Shown: positions 1-5,063, counted from the first letter of the stretch. The stretch is DNA of 5,974 nucleotides from Actinomycetes bacterium (GCA_021819345.1 JAKARG010000212.1:1-5974); one strand, 5' to 3'. The notes: generated from the sequence alone by a model not told the origin. Numbers and translations: made by a program.

Positions 1-147
1 GGTTGCCGGCGCCCCGGGGTCGGCCGGGCCGGGCCGCTCCACCCGCACGACGTCGGCACCGAGATCGGCGAGGACCATGCCGGCGAAGGGGCCCGGGCCG
101 ATCCCGGCCAGCTCCACCACCTTCACCCCCTGGAGCGGTCCCGGCAC
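1..147 (-). CDS. Class III CoA-transferase / alpha-methylacyl-CoA racemase family (CaiB/BaiF), N-terminal fragment
   Basis: The minus strand encodes 49 residues and then leaves the window at the left edge. The fragment begins MPGPLQGVKVVELAGIGPG and continues with a FAGMVLADLGADVVRVERPG-like segment. This is the characteristic N-terminal Rossmann-like opening of the CaiB/BaiF (class III) CoA-transferase family. The GIGPGPFAGM variant is what I associate with alpha-methylacyl-CoA racemases, which epimerise 2-methyl-branched acyl-CoA esters in branched fatty acid or sterol side-chain degradation. The catalytic residues lie beyond the window, so racemase versus CoA-transferase cannot be decided. 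The GTG start at 147 is chosen because AGGAGG (complement of 157-162) lies 9 nt upstream and homology begins directly there. It lies 108 nt downstream of clpP on the same strand, with no obvious functional link. Confidence 0.88.
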   Translation of the reverse strand, partial: MPGPLQGVKVVELAGIGPGPFAGMVLADLGADVVRVERPGPADPGAPAT

Positions 148-156
148 CGACGACGA

Positions 157-162
157 CCTCCT
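157..162 (-). promoter_or_regulatory. Shine-Dalgarno AGGAGG of the CoA-transferase gene
   Basis: The plus-strand bases CCTCCT read AGGAGG on the minus strand, 9 nt before the GTG codon at 147. It is a perfect anti-16S match and fixes the start of this otherwise truncated gene. Confidence 0.8.
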
Positions 163-255
163 CTGGCCGCGGTCGCGGGCCTGACGGCGATCATCGCAGG
201 TCCCCCGAGCCGGCGGGAGCCGGGCAGGTGCGAGGCCTTTCCCCCCTGGCCGCCC

Positions 256-882
256 CTAGCCGAGCGTCCCTGTGAGCTGGCCGAGCGCAGCCGACACCCC
301 CCGCTGCGGGCTGATCACCTCGTCGATGATCCCGTAGTCCTTGGCCTCCTCGGCCGACAGGTAGAAGTCGCGGTCGATGTCGCGCTCCACCCGCTCGAGC
401 GGCTGGCCCGAGTGGAAGCTGATGATCTCGGCCATCCGCTTGGTCGTCGAGAGCACCTCCCGCAGGTGGATCTCCATGTCCCGGGGCGCACCCTTGGCGC
501 CGGCCGACCCCTGGTGGATCATGATCTTCGAGCTCGGAGTGGCGTAGCGCCTGCCGGCCGCACCGCCACAGAGGACCATCGCCGCCGCCGACATCCCCAT
601 CCCCACGCACACCGTCGAGACCTCCGAGCGCACGTGCTGCATCACGTCGTAGATGGCCATCCCGGCGTAGGCCAGCCCTCCGGGGGAGTTGATGTACATG
701 AAGATCTCCTTCCCGGGGTCCGCTGCGTCGAGGTAGAGGATCTCGGCCACGAGCAGGTTGGCGATCTGGTCGTCCACCTCCTGGCCGAGGAACACGATCC
801 GCTCCCGGAGGAGCAACGAGTAGATGTCGAAGGCCCGTTCGCCGCGAGCGGAGCTGTCGAGCACTGTCGGGACCAGGGTCAC
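256..882 (-). CDS. clpP: ATP-dependent Clp protease proteolytic subunit ClpP (active form)
   Basis: This is a ClpP serine peptidase of 208 residues from the GTG at 882. ClpP forms double heptameric rings that degrade cytosolic proteins fed by ClpX/ClpC-type unfoldases. Numbering from the GTG, the catalytic Ser98 lies in VGMGMSAAAM, His123 in MIHQ and Asp172 in DRDFYLS. These correspond to S97, H122 and D171 of mature E. coli ClpP with a constant offset of one, so there are no gaps. YINSPGG and the C-terminal YGIIDEV are also present. The GTG start has GGAGG (complement of 888-892) 5 nt upstream and gives M-TLVPTVLDSSARGERAFDIY, which matches where B. subtilis ClpP begins. An upstream in-frame ATG at 927 would add 15 residues with no homology and has no good Shine-Dalgarno; it could be a propeptide start. 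Odd: GMSAAAM replaces the usual ASMGA around the nucleophile, and SAGAKG follows the His where PLGG is common. Confidence 0.95.
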   Translation of the reverse strand: MTLVPTVLDSSARGERAFDIYSLLLRERIVFLGQEVDDQIANLLVAEILYLDAADPGKEIFMYINSPGGLAYAGMAIYDVMQHVRSEVSTVCVGMGMSAAAMVLCGGAAGRRYATPSSKIMIHQGSAGAKGAPRDMEIHLREVLSTTKRMAEIISFHSGQPLERVERDIDRDFYLSAEEAKDYGIIDEVISPQRGVSAALGQLTGTLG

Positions 883-887
883 TTGCG

Positions 888-892
888 CCTCC
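888..892 (-). promoter_or_regulatory. Shine-Dalgarno GGAGG deciding the clpP start
   Basis: Plus-strand CCTCC reads GGAGG on the minus strand, 5 nt from the GTG at 882. It favours the 208-residue ClpP over the 223-residue version from the ATG at 927, which is preceded only by ACAAGAG. Confidence 0.55.
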
Positions 893-927
893 GGTGTGAC
901 CAGACGGCATCCGGCCGCCCGGCTCAT

Positions 928-953
928 CTCTTGTTCGCTATACTAGCAACGAG
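928..953. promoter_or_regulatory. Divergent promoter/operator candidate between clpP and the XRE gene
   Basis: The stretch contains GTTCGCTATACTAGCAAC (933-950), an AT-rich island in very GC-rich DNA. It is an imperfect dyad: GTT-(C)-GCTA-TAC-TAGC-AAC, with CTC (928-930) and GAG (951-953) as outer arms. The plus strand reads TATACT at 939-944, a good -10 for the HTH operon with a start near 951. The minus strand reads TAGTAT across 945-940, a -10 for clpP with a start near 933 and a leader of about 50 nt. No convincing -35 is seen for either. Because the dyad overlaps both -10 elements, a bound dimeric repressor, most simply the adjacent XRE protein, could close both promoters. That role is inference. 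The left half also equals GTTCGC, the half-site of the actinobacterial ClgR box, but the right half does not fit ClgR spacing. Confidence 0.5.
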
Positions 954-964
954 ATAGGCCCTGG

Positions 965-1004
965 ATGAGCGAGACTCGGCACCGATGAGCGAGCGTCGTC
1001 ACGA
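965..1004 (+). repeat. Diverged 20-bp tandem duplication of the HTH start region
   Basis: Two adjacent 20-bp units, 965-984 and 985-1004, are identical at 15 of 20 positions by direct comparison, including the whole ATGAGCGAG block. The unit length is not a multiple of three. The first copy therefore opens a different frame and encodes only MSETRHR before TGA at 986-988, which overlaps the true ATG at 985 as ATGA. The duplication thus created an upstream mini-ORF ending on the real start codon. It may be translationally coupled to the regulator or may be a neutral scar. Confidence 0.6.
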
Positions 1005-1245
1005 ACCGCTGTTCCCGGGTCTGGCCGAGATGGCCGGACGACGCCATGAGCTCGCCCGGACCCTCGCGGCGAGGCGGGTGGAGCTCGGTCTCTCCCAGAC
1101 CGTGGTCGCCGCCCGGATGGGAACCTCCCAGTCGGCGGTGGCCCGCCTCGAGTCGGGCTCCGCCGACCTGCGCCTCTCCACCTTGGAGCGCTACGCCGCC
1201 GCGCTCGGCGAGGTCCTCGACTGGCGCCTCGGGGAGGAGCGCTGA
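985..1245 (+). CDS. XRE/Cro-type helix-turn-helix regulator, 86 residues
   Basis: This small cytosolic protein is essentially one HTH_3/XRE DNA-binding domain. Residues 23-34 form helix 1 (LARTLAARRVEL). The helix-turn-helix spans about 37-58 (SQTVVAARMGTSQSAVARLE), with SQSAVARLE as recognition helix. The segment DLRLSTLERYAAALG at 61-75 is the closing helical pair typical of HigA-like antitoxins and short XRE repressors. There is no ligand or peptidase domain. The ATG at 985 is used because the only upstream in-frame option is CTG 961, after the stop at 955-957. The Shine-Dalgarno is weak, so expression may depend on coupling to the mini-ORF from 965 or on a short leader from TATACT at 939-944. 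The stop overlaps the proposed CTG start of the downstream ClpP-like gene, implying an operon. A role as repressor of this operon and of divergent clpP is inferred. It does not look like ClgR or the PopR-type activators. Confidence 0.85.
   Translation: MSERRHEPLFPGLAEMAGRRHELARTLAARRVELGLSQTVVAARMGTSQSAVARLESGSADLRLSTLERYAAALGEVLDWRLGEER
1231..1239 (+). promoter_or_regulatory. Shine-Dalgarno GGGGAGGAG before a CTG start
   Basis: GGGGAGGAG lies inside the last codons of the HTH gene and places its GGAGG core 4 nt before CTG at 1242. It is the strongest ribosome-binding signal near the second ClpP-like reading frame and supports a non-standard start there. The same signal could stimulate a -1 frameshift at the end of the HTH gene. 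Confidence 0.45.
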
Positions 1246-1808
1246 GCCCCGGCCCACCCCGCACGCCCGAGGAGGCTCTCTTCGAGCGCAGGATCCTGCG
1301 CCTCGCCGGCCCGCTCGACGAGCCGGCGGCAGGCGACCTCGCCGCCCGGCTCATGTACCTGGACGGAGCCGGGGACGACGCGGTGACCCTCTACGTGGAC
1401 AGCCCCGGCGGCCCGGCGCAAGCCGCGCTCGCTGCGCTCGACACCATCGAGCTGCTCGGGGTTCCCGTCGACACGATCTGCGTCGGCCGGGCCGAGGGGA
1501 CCGCCGTGGCGCTGGTCGCCGCCGGCCGCCACCGCCTCGCCGCCCGCCACGCCCGCTTCCGGCTCTGCGAGCCCGAGGTGTCGCTTCGCGGGAACGCAGA
1601 GCAGCTGCGCTCCGCCGCCGACCACCACGCGCGGGCCTCTGGCGACCTGGCCGCGCTGCTCGCCCGCTCGACCGGCAGGCCGGCAGAGCACGTCGAGGCC
1701 GACCTCTCCTCCGGCAGGTGGCTCGACGCGGCCGGTGCCGTCGCCTACGGGCTGGTCGACGGCACCTGGCCCCCGGGGCGCGACCGGATCACGGCGGAAC
1801 CGACGTGA
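1242..1808 (+). CDS. Catalytically dead ClpP paralogue (ClpR-like pseudo-peptidase)
   Basis: This protein has the ClpP fold: the beta opening LFERRILRLAGPLDEPAAGDLAA (residues 13-35), LYVDSPGG at 50-57, CVGRAEGTAVAL at 80-91, LCEP at 108-111 and WLDAAGAVAYGLVDG near the C-terminus. Aligned by eye to E. coli ClpP, the nucleophile Ser97 is Gly86, His122 is Cys109 (after a two-residue deletion) and Asp171 is Gly158. The whole triad is lost while SPGG, which shapes the oxyanion region, and the core remain, so a structural or regulatory subunit is more likely than a protease. No ATG, GTG or TTG occurs in frame between the stop at 1047 and ATG 1353. Starting at 1353 would delete the first beta strand and helix. 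CTG 1242, with its Shine-Dalgarno and CTGA overlap, gives 188 residues, close to family length. A -1 frameshift fusion with the HTH protein is the alternative. Whether it joins rings with the divergent ClpP is unknown. Confidence 0.85.
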   Translation: MSPGPPRTPEEALFERRILRLAGPLDEPAAGDLAARLMYLDGAGDDAVTLYVDSPGGPAQAALAALDTIELLGVPVDTICVGRAEGTAVALVAAGRHRLAARHARFRLCEPEVSLRGNAEQLRSAADHHARASGDLAALLARSTGRPAEHVEADLSSGRWLDAAGAVAYGLVDGTWPPGRDRITAEPT

Positions 1809-1835
1809 CATCCGAGAGCTAACAGCTGTTAGATT
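1805..1835 (+). promoter_or_regulatory. Possible promoter of the COG4280/AhpD-like pair
   Basis: GTGACA at 1805-1810 matches TTGACA at five of six bases. TAGATT at 1830-1835 fits the loose TAnnnT -10, with a slightly long 19-nt spacer. Transcription would begin near 1842, leaving a leader of about 70 nt before the GTG at 1911. The palindrome at 1819-1832 fills most of the spacer and enters the -10, the classic layout for repression. Confidence 0.35.
1819..1832. promoter_or_regulatory. Perfect 14-bp palindrome, likely TetR-type operator
   Basis: CTAACAGCTGTTAG is its own reverse complement with no spacer and stands out as AT-rich in this DNA. Its size and TAACA/TGTTA ends resemble operators of TetR-family repressors. 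No TetR gene is present in the window, so the regulator would be encoded elsewhere. It lies 11 nt after the stop of the pseudo-ClpP gene and upstream of the membrane protein gene. As RNA it would be a weak stem without a loop or U-tract, so a terminator role is unlikely. Confidence 0.55.
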
Positions 1836-1872
1836 GAGCTGCTCAGATGGCTAGCGCAAGGACCTGAGCGAG

Positions 1873-1914
1873 ATGACCACGATGCACGAAGCGGCCCCGG
1901 GAGAGGGCAGGTGA
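1873..1914 (+). CDS. Possible 13-residue leader peptide overlapping the membrane protein start
   Basis: ATG at 1873 opens MTTMHEAAPGEGR and ends at TGA 1912-1914, overlapping the GTG start at 1911 as GTGA. AAGGA at 1858-1862 lies 10 nt upstream, a reasonable Shine-Dalgarno. The overlap would allow translational coupling to the next gene. There is no regulatory-codon run of the kind seen in attenuators. In GC-rich DNA such a short frame can be accidental. Confidence 0.25.
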   Translation: MTTMHEAAPGEGR

Positions 1915-3014
1915 CCGGGGCGCTGCTGTTCGCCGCCGCCTTCCTCGCCTGCTGCGTCGAGGCGGTCGAGGCGACCACCGTCGTGCTCGCCGTCGGCGTG
2001 ACCCGCAGCTGGCGCTCCGCACTGCGGGGGGTGGCGGCGGGTCTCGTGGTGCTCGCCGTGATCGTCGCGGCGCTCGGCCCGGCGATCTCCCAGATCCCCC
2101 TCGGGCCACTGCGCCTCGTCGTCGGCACCCTGCTGCTCGTCTTCGGGCTCGGCTGGCTCCGCAAGGCGATCCTGCGGGCCTCGGGCCACAAGTCCCTCCA
2201 CGACGAGGCGAGCCTCTACGAGAAGCACCTCGCAGAGTCTCGATCGGCCGGCTCTGCGGGCGGGAGGGGGCTCACCGGGCCGGACGCCTATGCCTTCACG
2301 CTGTCGTTCAAGGCGGTGGTGCTGGAGGGCCTCGAGGTCGCCTTCATCGTGGTGACCTTCGGCGCCAACGCCCGAGAGGTGCCCCTCGCTGCCCTTGCGG
2401 CCCTCGCTGCGGTCCTGGTGGTCGTCTCGGTGGCGATCGCGGTCCGGGCGCCGCTCGCCCGGGTGCCGGAGAACACGATCAAGTTCGCCGTCGGGGTCCT
2501 GCTGTCGAGCTTCGGGACCTTCTGGGCGGCCGAGGGCGCAGGCGCCCACTGGCCGGCAAGTGACGCCAGCCTCCTCGTGCTGATCCCCGTGGTCCTCGCC
2601 CTCGCGTTCGGCCTCACCCGGGTCCTTCGGTCGGTCCCGGCGCCGTCGGGAGCCGGGACCAGCCCGCCTGCGGGGGCGGTGGCGCCTCCCGAGCCGGCCG
2701 GTAGGGCCGCCGGTGGGCCCGCTCCGGAGCCGACCGGAGCCAGTCGGGATGTCGGCAGATCGCCGGGACCGCTCGGAGCCCTACGGCGCCTGTCGGTGTC
2801 GTTCGGCTTGTTCTGGTGGGACTTCATAGTCGGTGACGACTGGAGGATCGCCGCCGCCGTGCTCGTCGGGGTCGGGGCCGTCGCCGGACTGGCGGACTCC
2901 GGCACGGTCGCCTGGTGGGCGCTGCCGCTGCTCTGGGCGACCGCCCTCGGCGGCTCCCTGGCCCGCGCCACGGGCTCGGGCCGTCGCAGGCGGACCCGGG
3001 CGGTGCCGGCGTAG
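1911..3014 (+). CDS. COG4280-type integral membrane protein with fused C-terminal WDFIVGDDW module
   Basis: This 367-residue membrane protein has no established function. I recognise residues 1-240 as the uncharacterised COG4280 family. Hydrophobic segments lie at about 4-30, 37-57, 66-84, 129-151, 157-178, 190-210 and 219-239. Two equivalent helices carry ExxE: VEAVEATTVVLAVG (E17, E20) and VLEGLEVAFIVVTFG (E139, E142). This suggests an internal duplication and recalls acidic membrane motifs in cation carriers such as FTR1 (REGLE). The loop 93-110 is rich in His, Asp and Glu (H93, H97, D98, E99, E104, H106, E109), a possible metal site by inference. A Pro/Ala/Gly-rich linker (about 242-290) joins a second module at 292-350 beginning FGLFWWDFIVGDDWRIAA, with two more membrane segments and a basic tail. 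The GTG start at 1911 has GGGAGAGGG just upstream. The next gene begins 5 nt after the stop. Confidence 0.8.
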   Translation: MTGALLFAAAFLACCVEAVEATTVVLAVGVTRSWRSALRGVAAGLVVLAVIVAALGPAISQIPLGPLRLVVGTLLLVFGLGWLRKAILRASGHKSLHDEASLYEKHLAESRSAGSAGGRGLTGPDAYAFTLSFKAVVLEGLEVAFIVVTFGANAREVPLAALAALAAVLVVVSVAIAVRAPLARVPENTIKFAVGVLLSSFGTFWAAEGAGAHWPASDASLLVLIPVVLALAFGLTRVLRSVPAPSGAGTSPPAGAVAPPEPAGRAAGGPAPEPTGASRDVGRSPGPLGALRRLSVSFGLFWWDFIVGDDWRIAAAVLVGVGAVAGLADSGTVAWWALPLLWATALGGSLARATGSGRRRRTRAVPA

Positions 3015-3019
3015 GCCCA

Positions 3020-3604
3020 ATGGCATTGTTCGAGCCCCCCTCCCCCGAGTCGCTGCCCGAGGACCTTCGCGCCCGGATCGACCAAGTCGCCGACAAGTCC
3101 GGGTTCGTGCCCAACATCTTCCTCACCCTGGCCCGCCGGCCCGCGGAGTGGAGGGCGTTCTTCGCCTACCACGACGCCCTGATGGAAAAGGAGACCCCGG
3201 CGCTCACCCGGGCCGACCGTGAGCTGATCGTCGTCGCCACCAGCGCCGAGAACCACTGCCTGTACTGCGTCGTGGCGCACGGCGCCCTCGCCCGCATCCG
3301 GGCCCGCAACCCGAGGGTCGCCGACCAGGTCGCCACCGACTGGAGGAGGGCGGAGATCGACGCCCGGCAACGTGCGATCCTCGAGGTCGCGGTGCGGATC
3401 GCCCTCCGCTCCTGGGAGCTGACCGGCGAGGACCTCGCCTCCCTCGGCTCCCACGGGCTCACCGACGACGACATCTGGGACGTGGGGGCGATCAGCGCCT
3501 TCTTCGCCATGTCCAACCGGCTGGTGCACCTGACCGGGACCATGCCCAACGACGACTTCTACCTGATGGGACGGGTCCCCCGCTCGACCGACCGATCCGC
3601 TTGA
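3020..3604 (+). CDS. AhpD-like / carboxymuconolactone decarboxylase family peroxidase-related protein
   Basis: This is a complete cytosolic protein of 194 residues, the usual length of the 'uncharacterised peroxidase-related enzyme' group in the AhpD/CMD superfamily. The active-site motif is intact: SAENHCLYCVVAHGALAR holds the CxxC pair Cys80 and Cys83 and His87, and Glu68 in RELIVVATS is the likely proton-relay acid. N-terminal GFVPNIF and C-terminal FFAMSNRLVHLTGTMPND are family signatures. Members reduce peroxides through the CxxC thiols or are supposed to do so; the donor and substrate here are unknown. ATG 3020 starts at the beginning of homology; an in-frame GTG at 2915 lies inside the preceding gene and is rejected. 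The 5-nt gap to the COG4280 gene implies one transcript, perhaps linking a membrane transport process with thiol or peroxide chemistry (inference). Confidence 0.9.
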   Translation: MALFEPPSPESLPEDLRARIDQVADKSGFVPNIFLTLARRPAEWRAFFAYHDALMEKETPALTRADRELIVVATSAENHCLYCVVAHGALARIRARNPRVADQVATDWRRAEIDARQRAILEVAVRIALRSWELTGEDLASLGSHGLTDDDIWDVGAISAFFAMSNRLVHLTGTMPNDDFYLMGRVPRSTDRSA

Positions 3605-3612
3605 ACCCGACT

Positions 3613-3649
3613 GCAGTGACCCGCCGGCACGACCCGGCCGCAGTGTCCC
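3613..3649. repeat. Short direct repeat in the convergent gap
   Basis: GCAGTGACCC at 3613-3622 and GCAGTGTCCC at 3640-3649 match at nine of ten bases, 27 bases apart. They lie just downstream of the AhpD-like gene. No function is apparent; chance is possible. Confidence 0.3.
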
Positions 3650-3650
3650 C

Positions 3651-3675
3651 CCACGGTCGCGTCGGCCCGACGTGG
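3651..3675. terminator. Hairpin in the convergent intergenic gap, possible terminator
   Basis: CCACG (3651-3655) pairs with CGTGG (3671-3675), and after a one-base bulge TCG (3657-3659) pairs with CGA (3668-3670), around an eight-base loop. The gap of 105 bases (3605-3709) between convergent stop codons must end transcription from both sides, so a bidirectional terminator is expected. There is no T-tract on either strand, so intrinsic termination would be of the weak actinobacterial kind. Confidence 0.3.
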
Positions 3676-3709
3676 CGGCCCCCGTCGCAGCGCTCGACGA
3701 GCGTGGGGC

Positions 3710-4978
3710 CTACGCCGGGCCACCTGGCGCAGGAGGCGCCGGCGGCGCCGGCCATTCGACGAGCAGCAAGGAGGCGTCGTCGTCGAGCTTGCCGTGCTGG
3801 TGCCCGAGGATCGCGCCCACCGCACGGCGCATGGTCGCAGCCACCGGGAGCTCGTCCTGGTCGCGGGTGACCAGGTCGGCGAGGCGCTCGACGCCGAACA
3901 GCTCTCCGTCGGCCGAGCGCGCCTCGACCACCCCGTCGGTGTAGAACAGGACCCGATCGCCCGGCTCCAGCGCGACCTCCCCGACGACCAGCTCGGAAGG
4001 CGGGAGCAACCCGTCGTCACCCAGCCCGAGCGGCCGCCACGGGGACACCGCCAGGGTCCCGACGAAGCGGCCCTGGCGGACGAGGAGGGGCTCGGGATGA
4101 CCGGCGTTCACCCAGCGCAGCCGGCCCTGGTCGGTGTCGAGCTCGGCGAGCACTGCAGTGCTGAACGCCTCGGGGCCGCAGGTGTCCCGGACCACCTCGT
4201 CGATGCGTCGCGCGGTCGCCTCCAGGTCGAGGCCGCAGCGGCGGGCGTGGCGGTAGGCGAACACGGCCATGACGCTGATCCGAGCGCTCGCGAGCCCGTG
4301 GCCGACCGCGTCGAACGCCGCGAGCTGGGTGCGGCCGGGGCCGACGGCGTAGTCGAGGGAGTCGCCTGCCACCTCGTAGGCGGGCTCGAGCGCGCCGGCG
4401 ACGTTGACCCGGTCCGAGACGAAGGTGAGCGGCGGCAGGATCCCCCACTGGACCTCCGCCGCGAGGCTCGGCTCGTGACGGCGCCGCGTGGCCACCACTG
4501 CGTCCCCGTAGGCGCTCTTGGTCACCACCAGGGCCGCCACCAGCGTCCCGAAGCGTCGCGCCAGGCGCAGCCAGGCCTCGCCGCCGGCTCCGAGGACGGC
4601 GGGGGGCACGACCAGGTGCAGCACGCCGAGCCGGTCGGCACCGTCGAGCAGTGGCACCCACACGTCCTCCAGGCCGTCGTCACGGTGGGCGTCGTAGACC
4701 TGGGAGCGCCGGAAGCACATCCCGGCGAGGGTCGCGTCCACGGGGAGCGAGTCGGGGTCCTCCCCCTCGCCGGGACCGAAGCGGTTGAGATCCTGGGCCT
4801 GCAGTCCGACCAGGTACACGCACGCGGACAGCGCGCCGAGGCTCCTGGCGTGATCGCGGACCAGGTCCGGTAGCTCGTGAGGGGCGCTGCCGAGGGTGGC
4901 GTCGAGCAGCTCGCCGAGGCAGTCCCCACCGAGGCCGTCGGGCCCGGGAGCGACCGGTGGCTGGCCTTCGGTCACCAC
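3710..4978 (-). CDS. PP2C-type SpoIIE-family protein serine phosphatase with N-terminal GAF-like sensor
   Basis: This is a 422-residue soluble phosphatase of the Rsb/SpoIIE type, which dephosphorylates phosphoserine on STAS anti-sigma antagonists and so controls a partner-switching pathway. Residues about 20-155 look like a GAF-type sensor, ending in VWVPLLDGADRLGVLHLVV (106-124). Residues about 172-408 form the catalytic domain. Its metal-binding motifs are preserved: VAGDSLDYAV (Asp206, Asp209), FDAVGHGLASA (Asp223, His227), NAGHPEP (291-297), LFYTDGVVEAR (Asp348) and DDDASLLLV (399-407). SLDY replaces the common WYD. The C-terminal tail is Pro/Ala/Gly-rich. The start is GTG 4978 or the adjacent GTG 4975; a stop at 4985-4987 bounds the frame. 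No good Shine-Dalgarno is visible. It follows nuoN by 85 nt on the same strand and may be read from it. No anti-sigma factor, STAS protein or kinase is in the window. Confidence 0.9.
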   Translation of the reverse strand: MVTEGQPPVAPGPDGLGGDCLGELLDATLGSAPHELPDLVRDHARSLGALSACVYLVGLQAQDLNRFGPGEGEDPDSLPVDATLAGMCFRRSQVYDAHRDDGLEDVWVPLLDGADRLGVLHLVVPPAVLGAGGEAWLRLARRFGTLVAALVVTKSAYGDAVVATRRRHEPSLAAEVQWGILPPLTFVSDRVNVAGALEPAYEVAGDSLDYAVGPGRTQLAAFDAVGHGLASARISVMAVFAYRHARRCGLDLEATARRIDEVVRDTCGPEAFSTAVLAELDTDQGRLRWVNAGHPEPLLVRQGRFVGTLAVSPWRPLGLGDDGLLPPSELVVGEVALEPGDRVLFYTDGVVEARSADGELFGVERLADLVTRDQDELPVAATMRRAVGAILGHQHGKLDDDASLLLVEWPAPPAPPAPGGPA

Positions 4979-5063
4979 CGGAGGCTAGCTGCCGAGCAGG
5001 GGGCGCAGGCGGGCCCGGGCATGGCCGCACCCCCCGAGCCCGACCCGCTCGGAACGGGGAGGC

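Noticed and set aside
204..224. GC-rich hairpin (CCGGC-GGGA-GCCGG) between clpP and the CoA-transferase gene as a terminator
   Set aside because: The stem is only 5 bp and lacks a T-tract; such hairpins are expected by chance at this GC content.
933..950. A full ClgR box (GTTCGC-N5-GCG type) in the clpP promoter
   Set aside because: Only the left half GTTCGC matches; the right side is GCAAC at a longer spacing, so a canonical ClgR box is not present.
985..1808. HTH plus ClpP-like gene as a HigBA-like toxin-antitoxin pair
   Set aside because: The HTH protein resembles an antitoxin in size, but the partner is clearly of ClpP fold and carries no RelE/HigB toxin features.
1046..1822. Long Arg/Pro-rich open frame overlapping the HTH and pseudo-ClpP genes
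   Set aside because: Composition is that of an out-of-frame shadow in GC-rich DNA, and the two overlapping genes have clear homology.
2915..3019. Upstream GTG extension of the AhpD-like gene
   Set aside because: It would overlap the membrane protein gene by about 100 bases and adds Arg/Pro/Gly-rich sequence unrelated to the family; ATG 3020 fits homology and spacing.
2288..3529. 413-codon minus-strand open frame opposite the COG4280 and AhpD-like genes
   Set aside because: It lacks recognisable domains and runs antisense across two well-supported genes, as do 3794-4873 (+) opposite the phosphatase and 412-957 (+) opposite clpP.
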